This document shows, in pieces, positions 9,448 through 18,077 of a stretch of DNA of 64,000 bases. The notes below the pieces were generated by a model, which saw only the letters and a program-made list of their open reading frames with translations, was not told the DNA's origin and did no database searches. Positions within the stretch are counted from its first letter, which is position 1, and each line of letters begins with the position of its first letter. A program made the position numbers and the translations under genes. The stretch comes from Nocardioides dongkuii. GTDB lineage: Bacteria; Actinomycetota; Actinomycetes; Propionibacteriales; Nocardioidaceae. The stretch lies in assembly GCF_014127485.1 (NCBI RefSeq), contig NZ_CP059903.1:186001-250000 (forward strand). Reading direction: 5' to 3'.

Positions 9448-10400
9448 GGATCGCCGTGCTGCGCGGGCCGGAGGCCTTCGAGGTGGTCGAGGCGCCGGTG
9501 CCGGTGCCCCGCCCCGACGAGGTGCTGATCCGGGTGGCGGTCTCCGGCGTCTGCGCGTCCGAGCTGGAGCCCTGGCTCACCGGGCCGCCGGCGGGGGAGG
9601 AGCGCCATCTGGGCCACGAGGTCAGCGGCGTGGTCGCCGAGGTCGGCGCCGACGTCACCGGCCTCGCCGTCGGCGACCGGGTGGGGGCGTGGGTGACCGA
9701 GCGCGGCTTCGCCGAGTACGTCGCGGTGCGCGCGGCGTACTGCGTCCCGGCCGGGGCCGGCCCCCTCGACCTCGCGCTCGCCGAGCCGGTCGCCTGCGCG
9801 GTCAACGCCGTGGAGGCCGCCGACGTCCGGCTCGGCGACGACGTGGTGGTCATCGGCGCCGGCTTCATGGGCAACCTCGTCCAGCAGCTGGCCGCGCTGC
9901 GCGGTCCCCGCCAGCTGGTGGTCGCGGACGCCCGCGCGGACGCGCTGGAGCGGGCCGCGGCCCTCGGGGCGACCCGGGTGGTCGACGTGACCCGGGAGCA
10001 CCTGCCCGACGTCGTCCGCTCGCTGACCGACGGCCGCGGCGCCGACCTGACCCTCGAGTGCACCGGCACCCAGGCCGCGCTGACCGCCTGCGGCGAGACC
10101 ACCCGGATGAGCGGGCGGATCGCGGTCGTCGGCTACCACCAGGGGGCGGAGCGCACCATCCCGCTCGCCTTCTGGAACTGGATGGCCTTCGACCTGGTCA
10201 ACGCGCACTTCCGCGACGTCGGAGTGATCATGCGCGGCATGGCGGTGGGGATGCGGCTGCACGCCGCGGGTCGGCTCTCCCTCGACCGGCTGGTTTCCCA
10301 CCGGTTCCCGCTCGCGGAGATCGACCGGGCGTTCGCCGCGCTCCGGGACAAGCCCGCGGGCTTCGTCAAGGCGGTGATCACCTTCCCCGAGGCGGGGTGA
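9444..10400 (+). CDS. Medium-chain (zinc-type) alcohol/sugar dehydrogenase, short form
   Basis: 318 residues from GTG 9444, overlapping the previous stop. GroES-like N-domain with catalytic-zinc candidates Cys in SGVCASE, GHEVSG (His-Glu) and the Glu of AEPVACA. The Rossmann domain has VVIGAGFMGNL. The lobe with four cysteines that binds structural zinc in most members is absent, which explains the short length. Probably oxidises a polyol or sugar with NAD(P). It is the last gene of the unit and converges with the regulator gene 6 bases away. Confidence 0.88.
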   Translation: MRIAVLRGPEAFEVVEAPVPVPRPDEVLIRVAVSGVCASELEPWLTGPPAGEERHLGHEVSGVVAEVGADVTGLAVGDRVGAWVTERGFAEYVAVRAAYCVPAGAGPLDLALAEPVACAVNAVEAADVRLGDDVVVIGAGFMGNLVQQLAALRGPRQLVVADARADALERAAALGATRVVDVTREHLPDVVRSLTDGRGADLTLECTGTQAALTACGETTRMSGRIAVVGYHQGAERTIPLAFWNWMAFDLVNAHFRDVGVIMRGMAVGMRLHAAGRLSLDRLVSHRFPLAEIDRAFAALRDKPAGFVKAVITFPEAG

Positions 10401-10406
10401 GGAGGC

Positions 10407-11435
10407 TCAGGCGGTGCCGCGCTCCACCAGGGGGCAGGGCAGCACCAGCGTGCGCCCGGCGCCGCGGTAGCGCCCGGACATCCGGCCGAGGATCAGGTCG
10501 CCCGCGGTGCTCCCGACGTCGTACGCCGGGTTGCGGACCGTGGTCAGCTGGGGGGTGACGATGGTGGCCGCGTCGACGTCGTCGAAGCCGACCACCGCCA
10601 CGTCGTCGGGGACCGCGAGACCGAGCTCGTGGGCCACGTCGAGCGCGCCGATCGCCATCAGGTCGTTGGCGCAGAAGACCGCGTCCGGTCGCTCCGGCAG
10701 CGCCATCAGGGCCTGCATCGCCTGGTAGCCGCCCTTGCGGGTCCAGTCGCCGCGCACCATCCGCTCGGCGGGCACGGGGTGCGCAGCCGCCTCCATCGCC
10801 GCCCGGAACCCGGCGGTCCGGGCGGTGCCGTAGCCGGGCGGGCCCTGGATCATCGCGATCCGGGAGTAGCCGCGCTCCGCGAGGAACGCACCGGCCTCCC
10901 GCGACCCGGCCTCGTCGTCGGGGATGACCGCGTCGCACAGCGGGTGGTCGAGGTGGTCGCCGATGCAGACGATCGGGGTGGCCCGCTCCCCGGGGCCGAA
11001 GCGGATCTCGGAGGCGGTCTCGCCCGAGGCGAAGACGATGCCGTCGACGCCGCGGTCCATCACGTCCTCGAAGAGCTTGCGCTCACGGTCGTGCTGCCCG
11101 TCGGTGCTGCACACGAACGTGCCGTAGCCCGCGGCGTCCACGGCGTCGGCGAGCCCGCGCGTCAGCACGGCGTAGAAGGGGTTGGTGATGTCGGGGACGA
11201 CGACGGCGAGCATGTGCGACTGCCGCGTGCGCAGGTGCCGGGCGACGTGGTTGGGCCGGTAGCCCAGGGCGTCGATCGCGTCCAGGACCGTCTGCCGGGT
11301 CGCGGCGCCCACCACCCGCTTGCCGGACAGGACGTGGGAGACGGTGGTGGGGCTGACGCCGGCACGCTCGGCGACGTCGGCGATCGTGACCCGGGCCGGA
11401 GCGACCTCCGCCGTGGTCGACTCGCTGCGGGGCAT
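10407..11435 (-). CDS. LacI-family transcriptional regulator of the sugar island
   Basis: 342 residues from the ATG at 11435; a much longer open frame runs upstream but has no family character. N-terminal LacI helix-turn-helix VTIADVAERAGVSPTTVSHV at about 15-34 with hinge helix YRPNHVARHLR, then the periplasmic-binding-like effector domain (VVVPDITNPFYAVL, FASG, GFDDVDAATIVTPQLTTV). A possible -10 TACCGT lies at 11443-11448, 7 bases before the start, so its mRNA may be leaderless. An operator copy at 11456-11469 sits just upstream, implying autoregulation. It is the only LacI protein in the window and the natural reader of the seven palindromes. Confidence 0.95.
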   Translation of the reverse strand: MPRSESTTAEVAPARVTIADVAERAGVSPTTVSHVLSGKRVVGAATRQTVLDAIDALGYRPNHVARHLRTRQSHMLAVVVPDITNPFYAVLTRGLADAVDAAGYGTFVCSTDGQHDRERKLFEDVMDRGVDGIVFASGETASEIRFGPGERATPIVCIGDHLDHPLCDAVIPDDEAGSREAGAFLAERGYSRIAMIQGPPGYGTARTAGFRAAMEAAAHPVPAERMVRGDWTRKGGYQAMQALMALPERPDAVFCANDLMAIGALDVAHELGLAVPDDVAVVGFDDVDAATIVTPQLTTVRNPAYDVGSTAGDLILGRMSGRYRGAGRTLVLPCPLVERGTA

Positions 11436-11442
11436 GAGCCGT

Positions 11443-11448
11443 ACGGTA
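11443..11448 (-). promoter_or_regulatory. Possible -10 of the lacI-type gene
   Basis: Minus-strand TACCGT, 7 bases before the ATG, compatible with a leaderless transcript. No clear -35 because the operator occupies that zone. Confidence 0.45.
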
Positions 11449-11455
11449 ACGCACC

Positions 11456-11469
11456 CCAAAACGATTTGA
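11456..11469. promoter_or_regulatory. LacI-type operator copy 4
   Basis: CCAAAACGATTTGA, upstream of the regulator's own start and within its promoter. Confidence 0.8.
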
Positions 11470-11519
11470 GCCGGTCCTCCGGGACGGGCAACGAGTGTGA
11501 CGCAAACCACGTCGATCCA

Positions 11520-11548
11520 TTGACAAACCCGGGGGGCGGAAGGATGCT
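11520..11548 (+). promoter_or_regulatory. Promoter of the sugar-binding protein operon
   Basis: TTGACA (11520-11525), 17-base spacer, GATGCT (11543-11548). The -35 is perfect, the -10 weak. Operator copy 5 lies 12 bases downstream of the -10. Confidence 0.6.
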
Positions 11549-11560
11549 CCCCCCACGGAG

Positions 11561-11573
11561 CCAAACGATTTGC
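11561..11573. promoter_or_regulatory. LacI-type operator copy 5
   Basis: CCAAACGATTTGC, at the expected transcription start of the transporter operon. With copy 4 about 100 bases away, DNA looping or independent control of the divergent genes is possible. Confidence 0.8.
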
Positions 11574-11630
11574 ATCGGGTCGCGTCGAGGTCTCCGAACT
11601 GCCGCTCACCCAGCAGAGGGAGTTGATTCG

Positions 11631-12953
11631 ATGAGATTCCGAGCGTCCCGCCGCATCGCCACGGCCGCCACGCTGGCCGTCGTCGCGTCGCTGGGCCTGG
11701 CCGCCTGCGGCGGCGATTCCGACGACCCGCCCCAGGAGCCCAAGGGGGAGGGCCCCGGTCCCGTCGAGCAGCCCGCGGAGCCGACGACCGTCACGTTCTT
11801 CTCCTGGCTGGGCAACACCCCGGAGTGGAAGAAGCTCGCGGCCGAGTTCCACGAGAAGTACCCCAACATCACCATCGAGTTCGAGAACGTGCCCGCCGAG
11901 CAGGCCTCGCAGGTGCTCTCCACCCGGATCGCCGGCAACAACGCGCCGGACGTCGCCTACGTCAACGCCAGCGACGTCGCCGACTACGCCTCGCGCGGCG
12001 CGGCGGTGGACCTGGTGAACTACATCGAGCGCAGCGACGTCGTGACGCCCGACGACTACGTCGAGGCCTTCCGCCTGTTCGTCACCTACGACGACAAGAT
12101 GTGGGGCCTGCCCATGGGCGGTGAGACCACCGGGCTCTTCTACCGGACCGACCGGTTCGAGGAGGCCGGCATCGAGGGCCCCCCGGCCACCTGGGAGGAG
12201 TTCGAGGACGCGGCGGCCGCGCTGACCGACGAGTCCGCCAACGAGTACGGCTTCGAGGTCTTCGCCCCCGAGTCGGCGTACTACTTCCAGCCCTGGCTCT
12301 TCCAGGCCGGCGGCGACCTGATGAGCCCCGACGGCACCGAGATCGCGTTCACCAGCGACGAGGCCAAGACCGCTGCGGAGTACTACGTGAACCTCGCGCA
12401 GTACGCGCCGCCGGACTACCTCAACTCCAACTCGTGGGACGGTCGGGTGGCCTTCGCCGAGGGTCAGGTCGGGATGTACATGGCCGGCGCCTGGTTCGCG
12501 GGCACGCTCACCGAGGAGTTCCCCGACATCGAGGGCAAGTGGGCCACCGCCCCGCTCCCGTCCGGGGAGGCCGGCTGCAAGACCTCCATCGCGGGTGACT
12601 CGCTGGTGATGATGGACCAGACCGAGAACGCCGACGCCGCCTGGCTGTGGATGGAGTTCCTCTCCCAGCCCGACATCCTGGCCCGGACCACCTACGAGAC
12701 CGAGGGCACGCTGCTGCCGCCGCTCACCTCGCTGCTCGAGGGCGAGGAGATCCTCCAGGAGAAGCCGGTCCTCGAGGGCTTCATCGACCTCATGGACTGC
12801 GGGGTCGCGCCGACGGCGTCGAACCCGAAGTGGCCCCGGATCGAGACCATCCTCAACGACGAGCTGGGCAAGGCGATGTACGGCGAGCAGACCGCCGAGG
12901 AGGCTCTCGAGAACACGGCGCAGCAGGCCGAGGCGATCCTCTCGCGCGGCTGA
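11631..12953 (+). CDS. Sugar ABC transporter substrate-binding lipoprotein (CUT1)
   Basis: 440 residues from ATG 11631 with GAGGGAG at 11616-11622. Signal peptide MRFRASRRIATAATL..., then the lipobox LAAC, so a lipid-anchored exported protein. The mature part is an extracellular solute-binding protein family 1: TFFSWLGNTPEWKKLAAEF, APDVAYVNASDVADY, WGLPMGGETTGLFYRTD, and a C-terminal helix-rich lobe. Such proteins capture oligosaccharides. The xylanase and arabinofuranosidase in the regulon suggest xylo- or arabinoxylo-oligosaccharides, which is inference. A hairpin follows its stop, then two permeases. Confidence 0.95.
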   Translation: MRFRASRRIATAATLAVVASLGLAACGGDSDDPPQEPKGEGPGPVEQPAEPTTVTFFSWLGNTPEWKKLAAEFHEKYPNITIEFENVPAEQASQVLSTRIAGNNAPDVAYVNASDVADYASRGAAVDLVNYIERSDVVTPDDYVEAFRLFVTYDDKMWGLPMGGETTGLFYRTDRFEEAGIEGPPATWEEFEDAAAALTDESANEYGFEVFAPESAYYFQPWLFQAGGDLMSPDGTEIAFTSDEAKTAAEYYVNLAQYAPPDYLNSNSWDGRVAFAEGQVGMYMAGAWFAGTLTEEFPDIEGKWATAPLPSGEAGCKTSIAGDSLVMMDQTENADAAWLWMEFLSQPDILARTTYETEGTLLPPLTSLLEGEEILQEKPVLEGFIDLMDCGVAPTASNPKWPRIETILNDELGKAMYGEQTAEEALENTAQQAEAILSRG

Positions 12954-12956
12954 GCC

Positions 12957-12976
12957 ACCGGGCGCGTCCGCCCGGT
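12957..12976 (+). terminator. Hairpin after the binding-protein gene
   Basis: Arms ACCGGGCG and CGCCCGGT with a 4-base loop. It is 3 bases after the stop and within an operon, so it more likely attenuates or stabilises, favouring more binding protein than permease. Purine/CAGC-rich direct repeats fill the rest of the spacer to 13066. Confidence 0.5.
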
Positions 12977-13066
12977 CCGGGCCCTCCTCCCCGGTCCGGG
13001 TGGACGTCGCGACCAGCAGCTCCGGACGAGCAACTCGACCAGCAACTCCGACAGCAGGGAGCAGGG

Positions 13067-14035
13067 ATGTCGACGGCCTCGGCACCGAGGAACGTGGCGG
13101 CCCCCGACCACGAGCGCCGACCCGCGAGGCCGCGGGAGTCCCGGGGCCGGCGGCTGGGGCGGCGGATCTGGCGGGAGCGGTCGGCGTACCTCTTCCTGGC
13201 GCCCGGGATGATCCTCTTCTCGGTCTTCACCCTCGCGGCGCTGATCTTCGCCTTCTACCTGACCTTCCACCGCTGGAGCATCATCGAGCCCGACAAGCCG
13301 TACGTCGGGACGCAGAACTACGAGGACATGGTCCACGACGAGCGGTTCGTGCAGGCGGTGCTCAACACCCTCTACTTCACCGGCGCCTCGGTCCCGCTGA
13401 CGATGCTGATCGGGCTCGGGCTCGCGCTGCTGCTCAACCAGCCGCTCCGCGGCCGCGCGCTGTTCCGCACGGCGTACTACCTGCCGGTGGTCACGCCGTT
13501 CGTGGTGTCGGCGCTGCTGTGGAAGTGGCTCTACAACGGCGACTTCGGCCTGTTCAACTACTACCTGGTCAAGGGCCACATCATCGACCAGCCGCTGCTG
13601 TGGCTCTCCGACAAGGACCTCGCGATGCCCGCGGTGGTGCTGATGACCGTGTGGAGCGGGGTCGGGTTCTCGATGGTCATCTACCTCGCGGGCCTGCAGT
13701 CGATCCCGCACGAGCTCTACGAGTCGGCCAAGCTCGACGGCGCCGGGACCTTCCAGCGGGTCCGCTTCGTGACCATCCCGCTGCTGCGGCCGACCACGCT
13801 GTTCCTGCTGGTGATGGGCATCATCGGGTCGCTGCAGGTCTTCACGCAGATCTTCGTGATGACCAGCGGCGGACCGGTCAACCGGACGACCACGATGGTC
13901 TACTACATGTACCTCTGGGCCTTCAAGTACTACGACATGGGCTACGCGAGCACCCTGGCGTTCGCCCTGTTCGCGATGCTGCTGGTGTTCACGGCGTTCC
14001 AGCTGCGGCTCTTCCGGGACGGGGCGACGTCGTGA
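13067..14035 (+). CDS. Sugar ABC transporter permease, MalF/UgpA type
   Basis: 322 residues from ATG 13067 (GCAGGG upstream). A basic cytoplasmic N terminus is followed by six predicted membrane spans (YLFLAPGMILFSVFTLAALI, FTGASVPLTMLIGLGLALLL, and so on). The EAA loop reads ELYESAKLDGAGTFQRVRFVTIPLLRP, the ATPase-docking site. It pairs with the permease that overlaps its stop. No ATPase gene is in the operon. Confidence 0.95.
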   Translation: MSTASAPRNVAAPDHERRPARPRESRGRRLGRRIWRERSAYLFLAPGMILFSVFTLAALIFAFYLTFHRWSIIEPDKPYVGTQNYEDMVHDERFVQAVLNTLYFTGASVPLTMLIGLGLALLLNQPLRGRALFRTAYYLPVVTPFVVSALLWKWLYNGDFGLFNYYLVKGHIIDQPLLWLSDKDLAMPAVVLMTVWSGVGFSMVIYLAGLQSIPHELYESAKLDGAGTFQRVRFVTIPLLRPTTLFLLVMGIIGSLQVFTQIFVMTSGGPVNRTTTMVYYMYLWAFKYYDMGYASTLAFALFAMLLVFTAFQLRLFRDGATS

Positions 14036-15057
14036 CCGGGGTGACCGAGGAGCCGGTGGCGAGTCGGTTCGTCGGCGGCGCCGAGCCGGTCGTGCCGCGG
14101 CGGCTCCGGCGTACCCGGGGGTGGCGGCGGCGTCCGGGTGCGGTGCGCGACCGGGAGCAGATGAGCCGCCGGGCGAAGCTCGGGACCTACCTGGTGCTCG
14201 CCCCGGTCGCGATCCTGTTCGTCGCGCCGTTCGTGTGGATGATCAGCGCGTCGTTCCAGCCGATGAGCACGATCTTCGCCAACCCCCCGACCTGGGTGCC
14301 CGACGACCCCACGATCGACGGCTACAAGGGGTTCCTCAACGTCGGGACGCTGACCGAGTCGCAGGAGTCGCAGGGGCACGGCGACTGGCGGTGGTTCGCC
14401 AACAGCGCCTTCGTGGCGATCACGATCACGGTGCTGCAGACGTTCTTCAACGCGCTGTGTGCCTACACCTTCGCCAAGCGGAAGTTCCCGGGGCGCAACG
14501 TCATCTTCGTGCTGTTCCTGGCCACGATGATGGTGCCCGGCCAGATCACCCTGATCCCGAACTACATCATCGTCCAGCACATCCCGTTCTTCGGCGGCAA
14601 CGACTGGATGGGGATGGGCGGCCACGGCTGGCTGAACTCCTACTGGGGCCTGATCATGCCGGGCATCGTCAGCGCCTTCGGCATCTTCCTGCTGCGCCAG
14701 TACATGATGTCGATCCCCGACGCGCTGCTCGACGCCGCGCGCATCGACGGGGCCAGCGAGTTCCGCATCTTCTGGAACGTCGTGCTCCCGCTGTGCCTGC
14801 CGGCGCTCGCGGCCAACGCGATCTTCACCTTCCAGGGCGCGTGGGAGGACTTCCTCTGGCCGCTGCTGATCACCTCGGGCGATCCGGACAAGACCACCGC
14901 CCCGGTGGGGCTGGCGCTGTTCGTCGTCCAGAACAAGACGGACTGGAACCTGCTCTTCGCGGGGTCGGTGATCGCGACGCTGCCGATGATCCTGGTGTTC
15001 CTCGTCTTCCAGCGGCACTTCGTCCGGGGGATCGCGGTCACGGGGATCAAGGAATGA
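14032..15057 (+). CDS. Sugar ABC transporter permease, MalG/UgpE type
   Basis: 341 residues from GTG 14032, overlapping the MalF-type stop (GTGA); GTG 14041 is an alternative. A long basic N-terminal tail of about 45 residues precedes the first span. Six spans are followed by the EAA motif LLDAARIDGASEFRIFWNVVLPL. An insertion between early spans (TLTESQESQGHGDWRW) is longer than usual and would face outward. Partner of the preceding permease; ends overlapping the cupin gene. Confidence 0.94.
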   Translation: MTGVTEEPVASRFVGGAEPVVPRRLRRTRGWRRRPGAVRDREQMSRRAKLGTYLVLAPVAILFVAPFVWMISASFQPMSTIFANPPTWVPDDPTIDGYKGFLNVGTLTESQESQGHGDWRWFANSAFVAITITVLQTFFNALCAYTFAKRKFPGRNVIFVLFLATMMVPGQITLIPNYIIVQHIPFFGGNDWMGMGGHGWLNSYWGLIMPGIVSAFGIFLLRQYMMSIPDALLDAARIDGASEFRIFWNVVLPLCLPALAANAIFTFQGAWEDFLWPLLITSGDPDKTTAPVGLALFVVQNKTDWNLLFAGSVIATLPMILVFLVFQRHFVRGIAVTGIKE

Positions 15058-16241
15058 GGGCGGCCCGGGACCTGCTGCACCGGCTCCTGGCCGACGGCGA
15101 CGGGGTGCTCCGGTGCGAGCCGGCCTGGGTGGCGCGCGACTTCCTGCCGCCCGGGCGTCGCCTCGGGCTTCCGGAGGACGCGTACGACGTGGGGGAGCGG
15201 GGCGCGATCTGCGAGCGGTGGCTGGCCTCCACCACCCGGGCCGACAACCGCGTCGGCCCCGACGACGAGGGCCTGAGCCACGTGGTCGGGGAGCACGGCG
15301 AGCGGCTGCTGCTGCGCGACGCGGTCGCCGCCGACCCGGCCGCGGTGCTCGGCGCGACGTACGCCGCGAGCCACGGGGGACTGGGTCGGCTGGCGAAGGT
15401 CTTCGACTACGCCGACCGGCTGCCGTACCACGTCCACCCGCCCCAGGAGTTCGCCTCCCTCGTCGGCTGCCACGCCAAGGACGAGTCGTACCACTTCCTG
15501 CCCGGCGCCGACCTGGGCGCGCACCCCGAGACGTTCTTCGGCGTGCACCCGTGGATCGCCGAGCAGCGCGCGCACGAGGTGCTGCTGCCCTACCTCGTCG
15601 ACTGGGACAGCGACCTGATCCTGCGGCACGCCCGCGCCGAGCTGCAGGTCCCCGGGGAGGGGTTCCACGTGCCGTCCGGCGTCCTGCACGCGCCGGGGAC
15701 CGCGCTCACCCTGGAGCTCCAGGAGGACTCCGATGTCCTGGCGATGTTCCAGGCGCTCAACGCCGGCCGGATCATCTCCAAGGAGCTGCTCTTCAAGGAC
15801 GTCCGACGCGAGGACCGGGACGCCGAGGGCGAGCGGTTCCCGCTGCGGTTCGTGGACTGGGAGGTCAACGGGGACCCGTGGTTCTACGAGCACCGGCACC
15901 TCTCGCCGCAGCCGGTCGCGGACGCCGGCGCGGTCGAGAGCTGGGTCTTCTACAACACCGCGAAGTACGCCGGGAAGCGGCTCGTCGTACCGCCGGGAGG
16001 CACGCGCCGACTCACCGAGCCCGGGGTCTACTCGGTGTTCGCGTGGTCCGGGACCGGCCGGTACGCCGGCCACGAGGTGCGCGGCGGCGAGCCCGGGCGC
16101 GACGAGCTGGTGCTGACCCACGACGCGGCGACCCGCGAGCACGAGGTCGTCAACACCGGGGCCGAGGACCTGGTGGTGTTCACGTTCTTCGGCCCCGACC
16201 TGCAGCCGACGGCGCCGACGATCCCCGTCCGCGGGCGGTGA
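15054..16241 (+). CDS. Cupin, class I phosphomannose isomerase-like protein
   Basis: 395 residues from ATG 15054, overlapping the permease stop (ATGA). Metal-binding cupin motif LPYHVHPPQEF (His-x-His then Glu) and a second His in EGFHVPSGVLHAPGT, as in type I phosphomannose isomerases. The N-terminal 90 residues and C-terminal beta-domain are less conserved. It may isomerise a free or phosphorylated sugar imported by the transporter of the same operon, but a pure cupin role cannot be excluded. No kinase for sugar phosphorylation is visible nearby. Confidence 0.78.
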   Translation: MRAARDLLHRLLADGDGVLRCEPAWVARDFLPPGRRLGLPEDAYDVGERGAICERWLASTTRADNRVGPDDEGLSHVVGEHGERLLLRDAVAADPAAVLGATYAASHGGLGRLAKVFDYADRLPYHVHPPQEFASLVGCHAKDESYHFLPGADLGAHPETFFGVHPWIAEQRAHEVLLPYLVDWDSDLILRHARAELQVPGEGFHVPSGVLHAPGTALTLELQEDSDVLAMFQALNAGRIISKELLFKDVRREDRDAEGERFPLRFVDWEVNGDPWFYEHRHLSPQPVADAGAVESWVFYNTAKYAGKRLVVPPGGTRRLTEPGVYSVFAWSGTGRYAGHEVRGGEPGRDELVLTHDAATREHEVVNTGAEDLVVFTFFGPDLQPTAPTIPVRGR

Positions 16242-16250
16242 GCGGGGCGA

Positions 16251-17468
16251 TCAGCGGCCCTTCTTCGGCCGCCAGAGCCGGCGCCGATCGGGGGCGTTGC
16301 GGAACGCGTTGCTGATCGCGGCGTACGCCGGCTTCGGGCGCAGCCGCGCGTCGAAGGCGAGCGGGCGGCGTCGGGCGCCGTCCTCGCGCGGCTGGTCCTC
16401 GTCGAGCCAGCTGTAGCGGTCGGTGAGGCCGAAGGCGATCACCGCCTTCACCGCGCGCTCGTCGAGGGTGACGTCGAGGTAGTGCCGGTAGACGTCGGCG
16501 ACCGCGCGGTCCCGGCGCTCCGGCGCCTTCGGCAGCCCCTCGTCGAGCACGTCCATCTCGGTGATCAGGATCGGCAGGTCCCGGTCGGCGAGCTCGCGCA
16601 GGAAGGCGCGGTACCCCCGCTCGTGGAACTTCCGGTGGAAGCCGTCGGCGAGCAGGTGGCCCTGGACGCCGACCGCCTGGACCGGGACGCCGCGGTCGAG
16701 GAGGCGGTCGATCGCCTTGAGGTATGCGCGGCGGCGGGGCTCGGGGCGGTCGCCCCACTCGTTGACGGTCTCGAAGCCGAACTCGTTGATGATCCGCAGC
16801 GCCTTCGGGTCCTGCTCCTGCGCGATGTCGAAGCTCCGGGCGATGTAGCCGGGGCCGATGGTCTGGTACCACGGCACGTTCGTGCGGAACCCGTGCTTGT
16901 CGGCCTCCTCCGGGTCGGTGACCTCGTTGGCAACGATCCAGCCGTCGACGCGGCCGCGGTAGTGCCGCACCTCGCGGCGGATCACGCCGTACAGCAGCTT
17001 CTTGGCCTCCCGGCGGCGCAGGCCCCACAGGTCCTCCTCGGTCCAGCCCTCGCCGAAGCCCTCGTCCCAGGCGAGGTGGGCGGCGATCACCCGCTGGTCG
17101 TGGCGGTCCGCGAAGCCGATGATCTGGTCACCCGGGCCGAAGTTGAGCGGCTCGTCGGGGCCCGGCTTGAGCTGGTACCAGAGCAGGTCGTCCTCGGTGA
17201 ACAGGAGGCCGGCCTCGCGCGCGTGCAGCCGCGGGTAGGTCCGGTCGAGCTGCCAGGTCGCGATCGAGGACCCGAAGACCAGGCCCTTGCGGTCGGCCTG
17301 CTTCCACAGCGGCGGACGGCCGGTGGAGGGGATCCGCTCCGCGACGGCCGCCTCGGCGGTCCCCGTGAGCGCGATCCCGGACGCGCCGCCCGCCGCGGTG
17401 AGGGCGAGGGCGCCCCCCGCGGCCCCCCGCAGCAGTGATCGGCGGTCCAGCTGGACGGACTCGGACAT
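16251..17468 (-). CDS. GH10 endo-beta-1,4-xylanase, Tat-exported
   Basis: 405 residues from ATG 17468, preceded by GGAGGAG; a frame extension to 17522 would cover the operator side and is rejected. A Tat signal RRSLLRG at residues 9-15 is followed by a hydrophobic stretch ending at TAEAA. GH10 TIM barrel with acid/base Glu182 (VANEV) and nucleophile Glu304 (ITEMD), plus the usual HxxxW region (AAHLAWDEG) and SWL near the end. The enzyme cuts internal beta-1,4-xylosidic bonds outside the cell. It has no visible carbohydrate-binding module. A promoter with an island operator precedes it. Confidence 0.93.
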   Translation of the reverse strand: MSESVQLDRRSLLRGAAGGALALTAAGGASGIALTGTAEAAVAERIPSTGRPPLWKQADRKGLVFGSSIATWQLDRTYPRLHAREAGLLFTEDDLLWYQLKPGPDEPLNFGPGDQIIGFADRHDQRVIAAHLAWDEGFGEGWTEEDLWGLRRREAKKLLYGVIRREVRHYRGRVDGWIVANEVTDPEEADKHGFRTNVPWYQTIGPGYIARSFDIAQEQDPKALRIINEFGFETVNEWGDRPEPRRRAYLKAIDRLLDRGVPVQAVGVQGHLLADGFHRKFHERGYRAFLRELADRDLPILITEMDVLDEGLPKAPERRDRAVADVYRHYLDVTLDERAVKAVIAFGLTDRYSWLDEDQPREDGARRRPLAFDARLRPKPAYAAISNAFRNAPDRRRLWRPKKGR

Positions 17469-17522
17469 GAGGACTCCTCCGCGGGCTGCGACCGTCTCGG
17501 AACGGCCTGTGACGAGCGTCAC

Positions 17523-17536
17523 CCAAATCGAATTGC
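17523..17536. promoter_or_regulatory. LacI-type operator copy 6
   Basis: CCAAATCGAATTG (minus strand CAATTCGATTTGG), located 5 bases downstream of the xylanase -10, the same geometry as at 3332. Confidence 0.7.
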
Positions 17537-17541
17537 TCCTG

Positions 17542-17571
17542 ACGGTAGGACGCAGCCCGCGCTCCCGGCAA
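17542..17571 (-). promoter_or_regulatory. Promoter of the xylanase gene
   Basis: Minus-strand TTGCCG (17571-17566), 18-base spacer, TACCGT (17547-17542). Confidence 0.6.
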
Positions 17572-17610
17572 CCCCCTGGTCGGGGGTTTCCTCGAGGTGG
17601 GGTCTGGCGG

Positions 17611-17671
17611 GTAGTCCGGCACGTTTCGGTCGTTGACGGCCCCCGATCACGACCGGAACGTGCCGGACTAC
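17611..17671. repeat. 61-bp palindromic repeat, family A, copy 1
   Basis: Arms 17611-17633 and 17649-17671 are 23-base inverted copies with one mismatch and a 15-base loop. The arm begins GTAGTCCGGCACGTTTCGG. Related copies are at 40091 and 40171. It lies after the Rieske stop and upstream of the xylanase promoter, so it may also terminate the Rieske transcript. Confidence 0.85.
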
Positions 17672-17699
17672 CCCGACGTACGTCGCCCCGGGAGCTCGC

Positions 17700-18050
17700 T
17701 CAGGCGTGCACGACCACGTGGCCGTCGTCGGTGGTGACGGGGTAGGTGCGCAGGCCGCTGCGCTGGGGCTCGAGGAGGGAGCGGCCGGTCTCGAGGTCGA
17801 ACTCCCAGCCGTGCCAGGGGCAGCGGATCACCCGGTCGTCCTGGCCGTAGACGTACTCGTGCGGCGCGGAGGCGACCATGGTCCCGCTGAGCGAGCCCGC
17901 GCACATCGAGGCGCCCTGGTGCGGGCACTTGTCGCCGATCGCGAAGAACTCCTCGCCGACGCTGATCACCCCGACGTCTCGGCCGCCGATCTCGACGATC
18001 CGGCACCCGGCACGACGCACCTCCTCGACCGTGCCCACGCGGACTTCCAT
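17700..18050 (-). CDS. Rieske [2Fe-2S] ferredoxin-like protein
   Basis: 116 residues from ATG 18050 with GAGGAA upstream. Cluster ligands are CPHQG and CPWHGW, the two CxH/CxxH-type boxes. The protein is a stand-alone Rieske domain as used for electron transfer to an oxygenase. No Rieske oxygenase alpha subunit or reductase is adjacent. It is divergent from the amidohydrolase and shares the operator at 18078. Its partner could be the oxygenase-like proteins of the island or something encoded elsewhere. Confidence 0.88.
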   Translation of the reverse strand: MEVRVGTVEEVRRAGCRIVEIGGRDVGVISVGEEFFAIGDKCPHQGASMCAGSLSGTMVASAPHEYVYGQDDRVIRCPWHGWEFDLETGRSLLEPQRSGLRTYPVTTDDGHVVVHA

Positions 18051-18077
18051 GGATTCCTCGCTGCCTCTATCGCGCAT

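Noticed and set aside
11436..13085. Extension of the LacI reading frame upstream of its ATG (to 13085)
   Set aside because: The extension runs antisense through the sugar-binding protein gene; LacI homology begins after ATG 11435.
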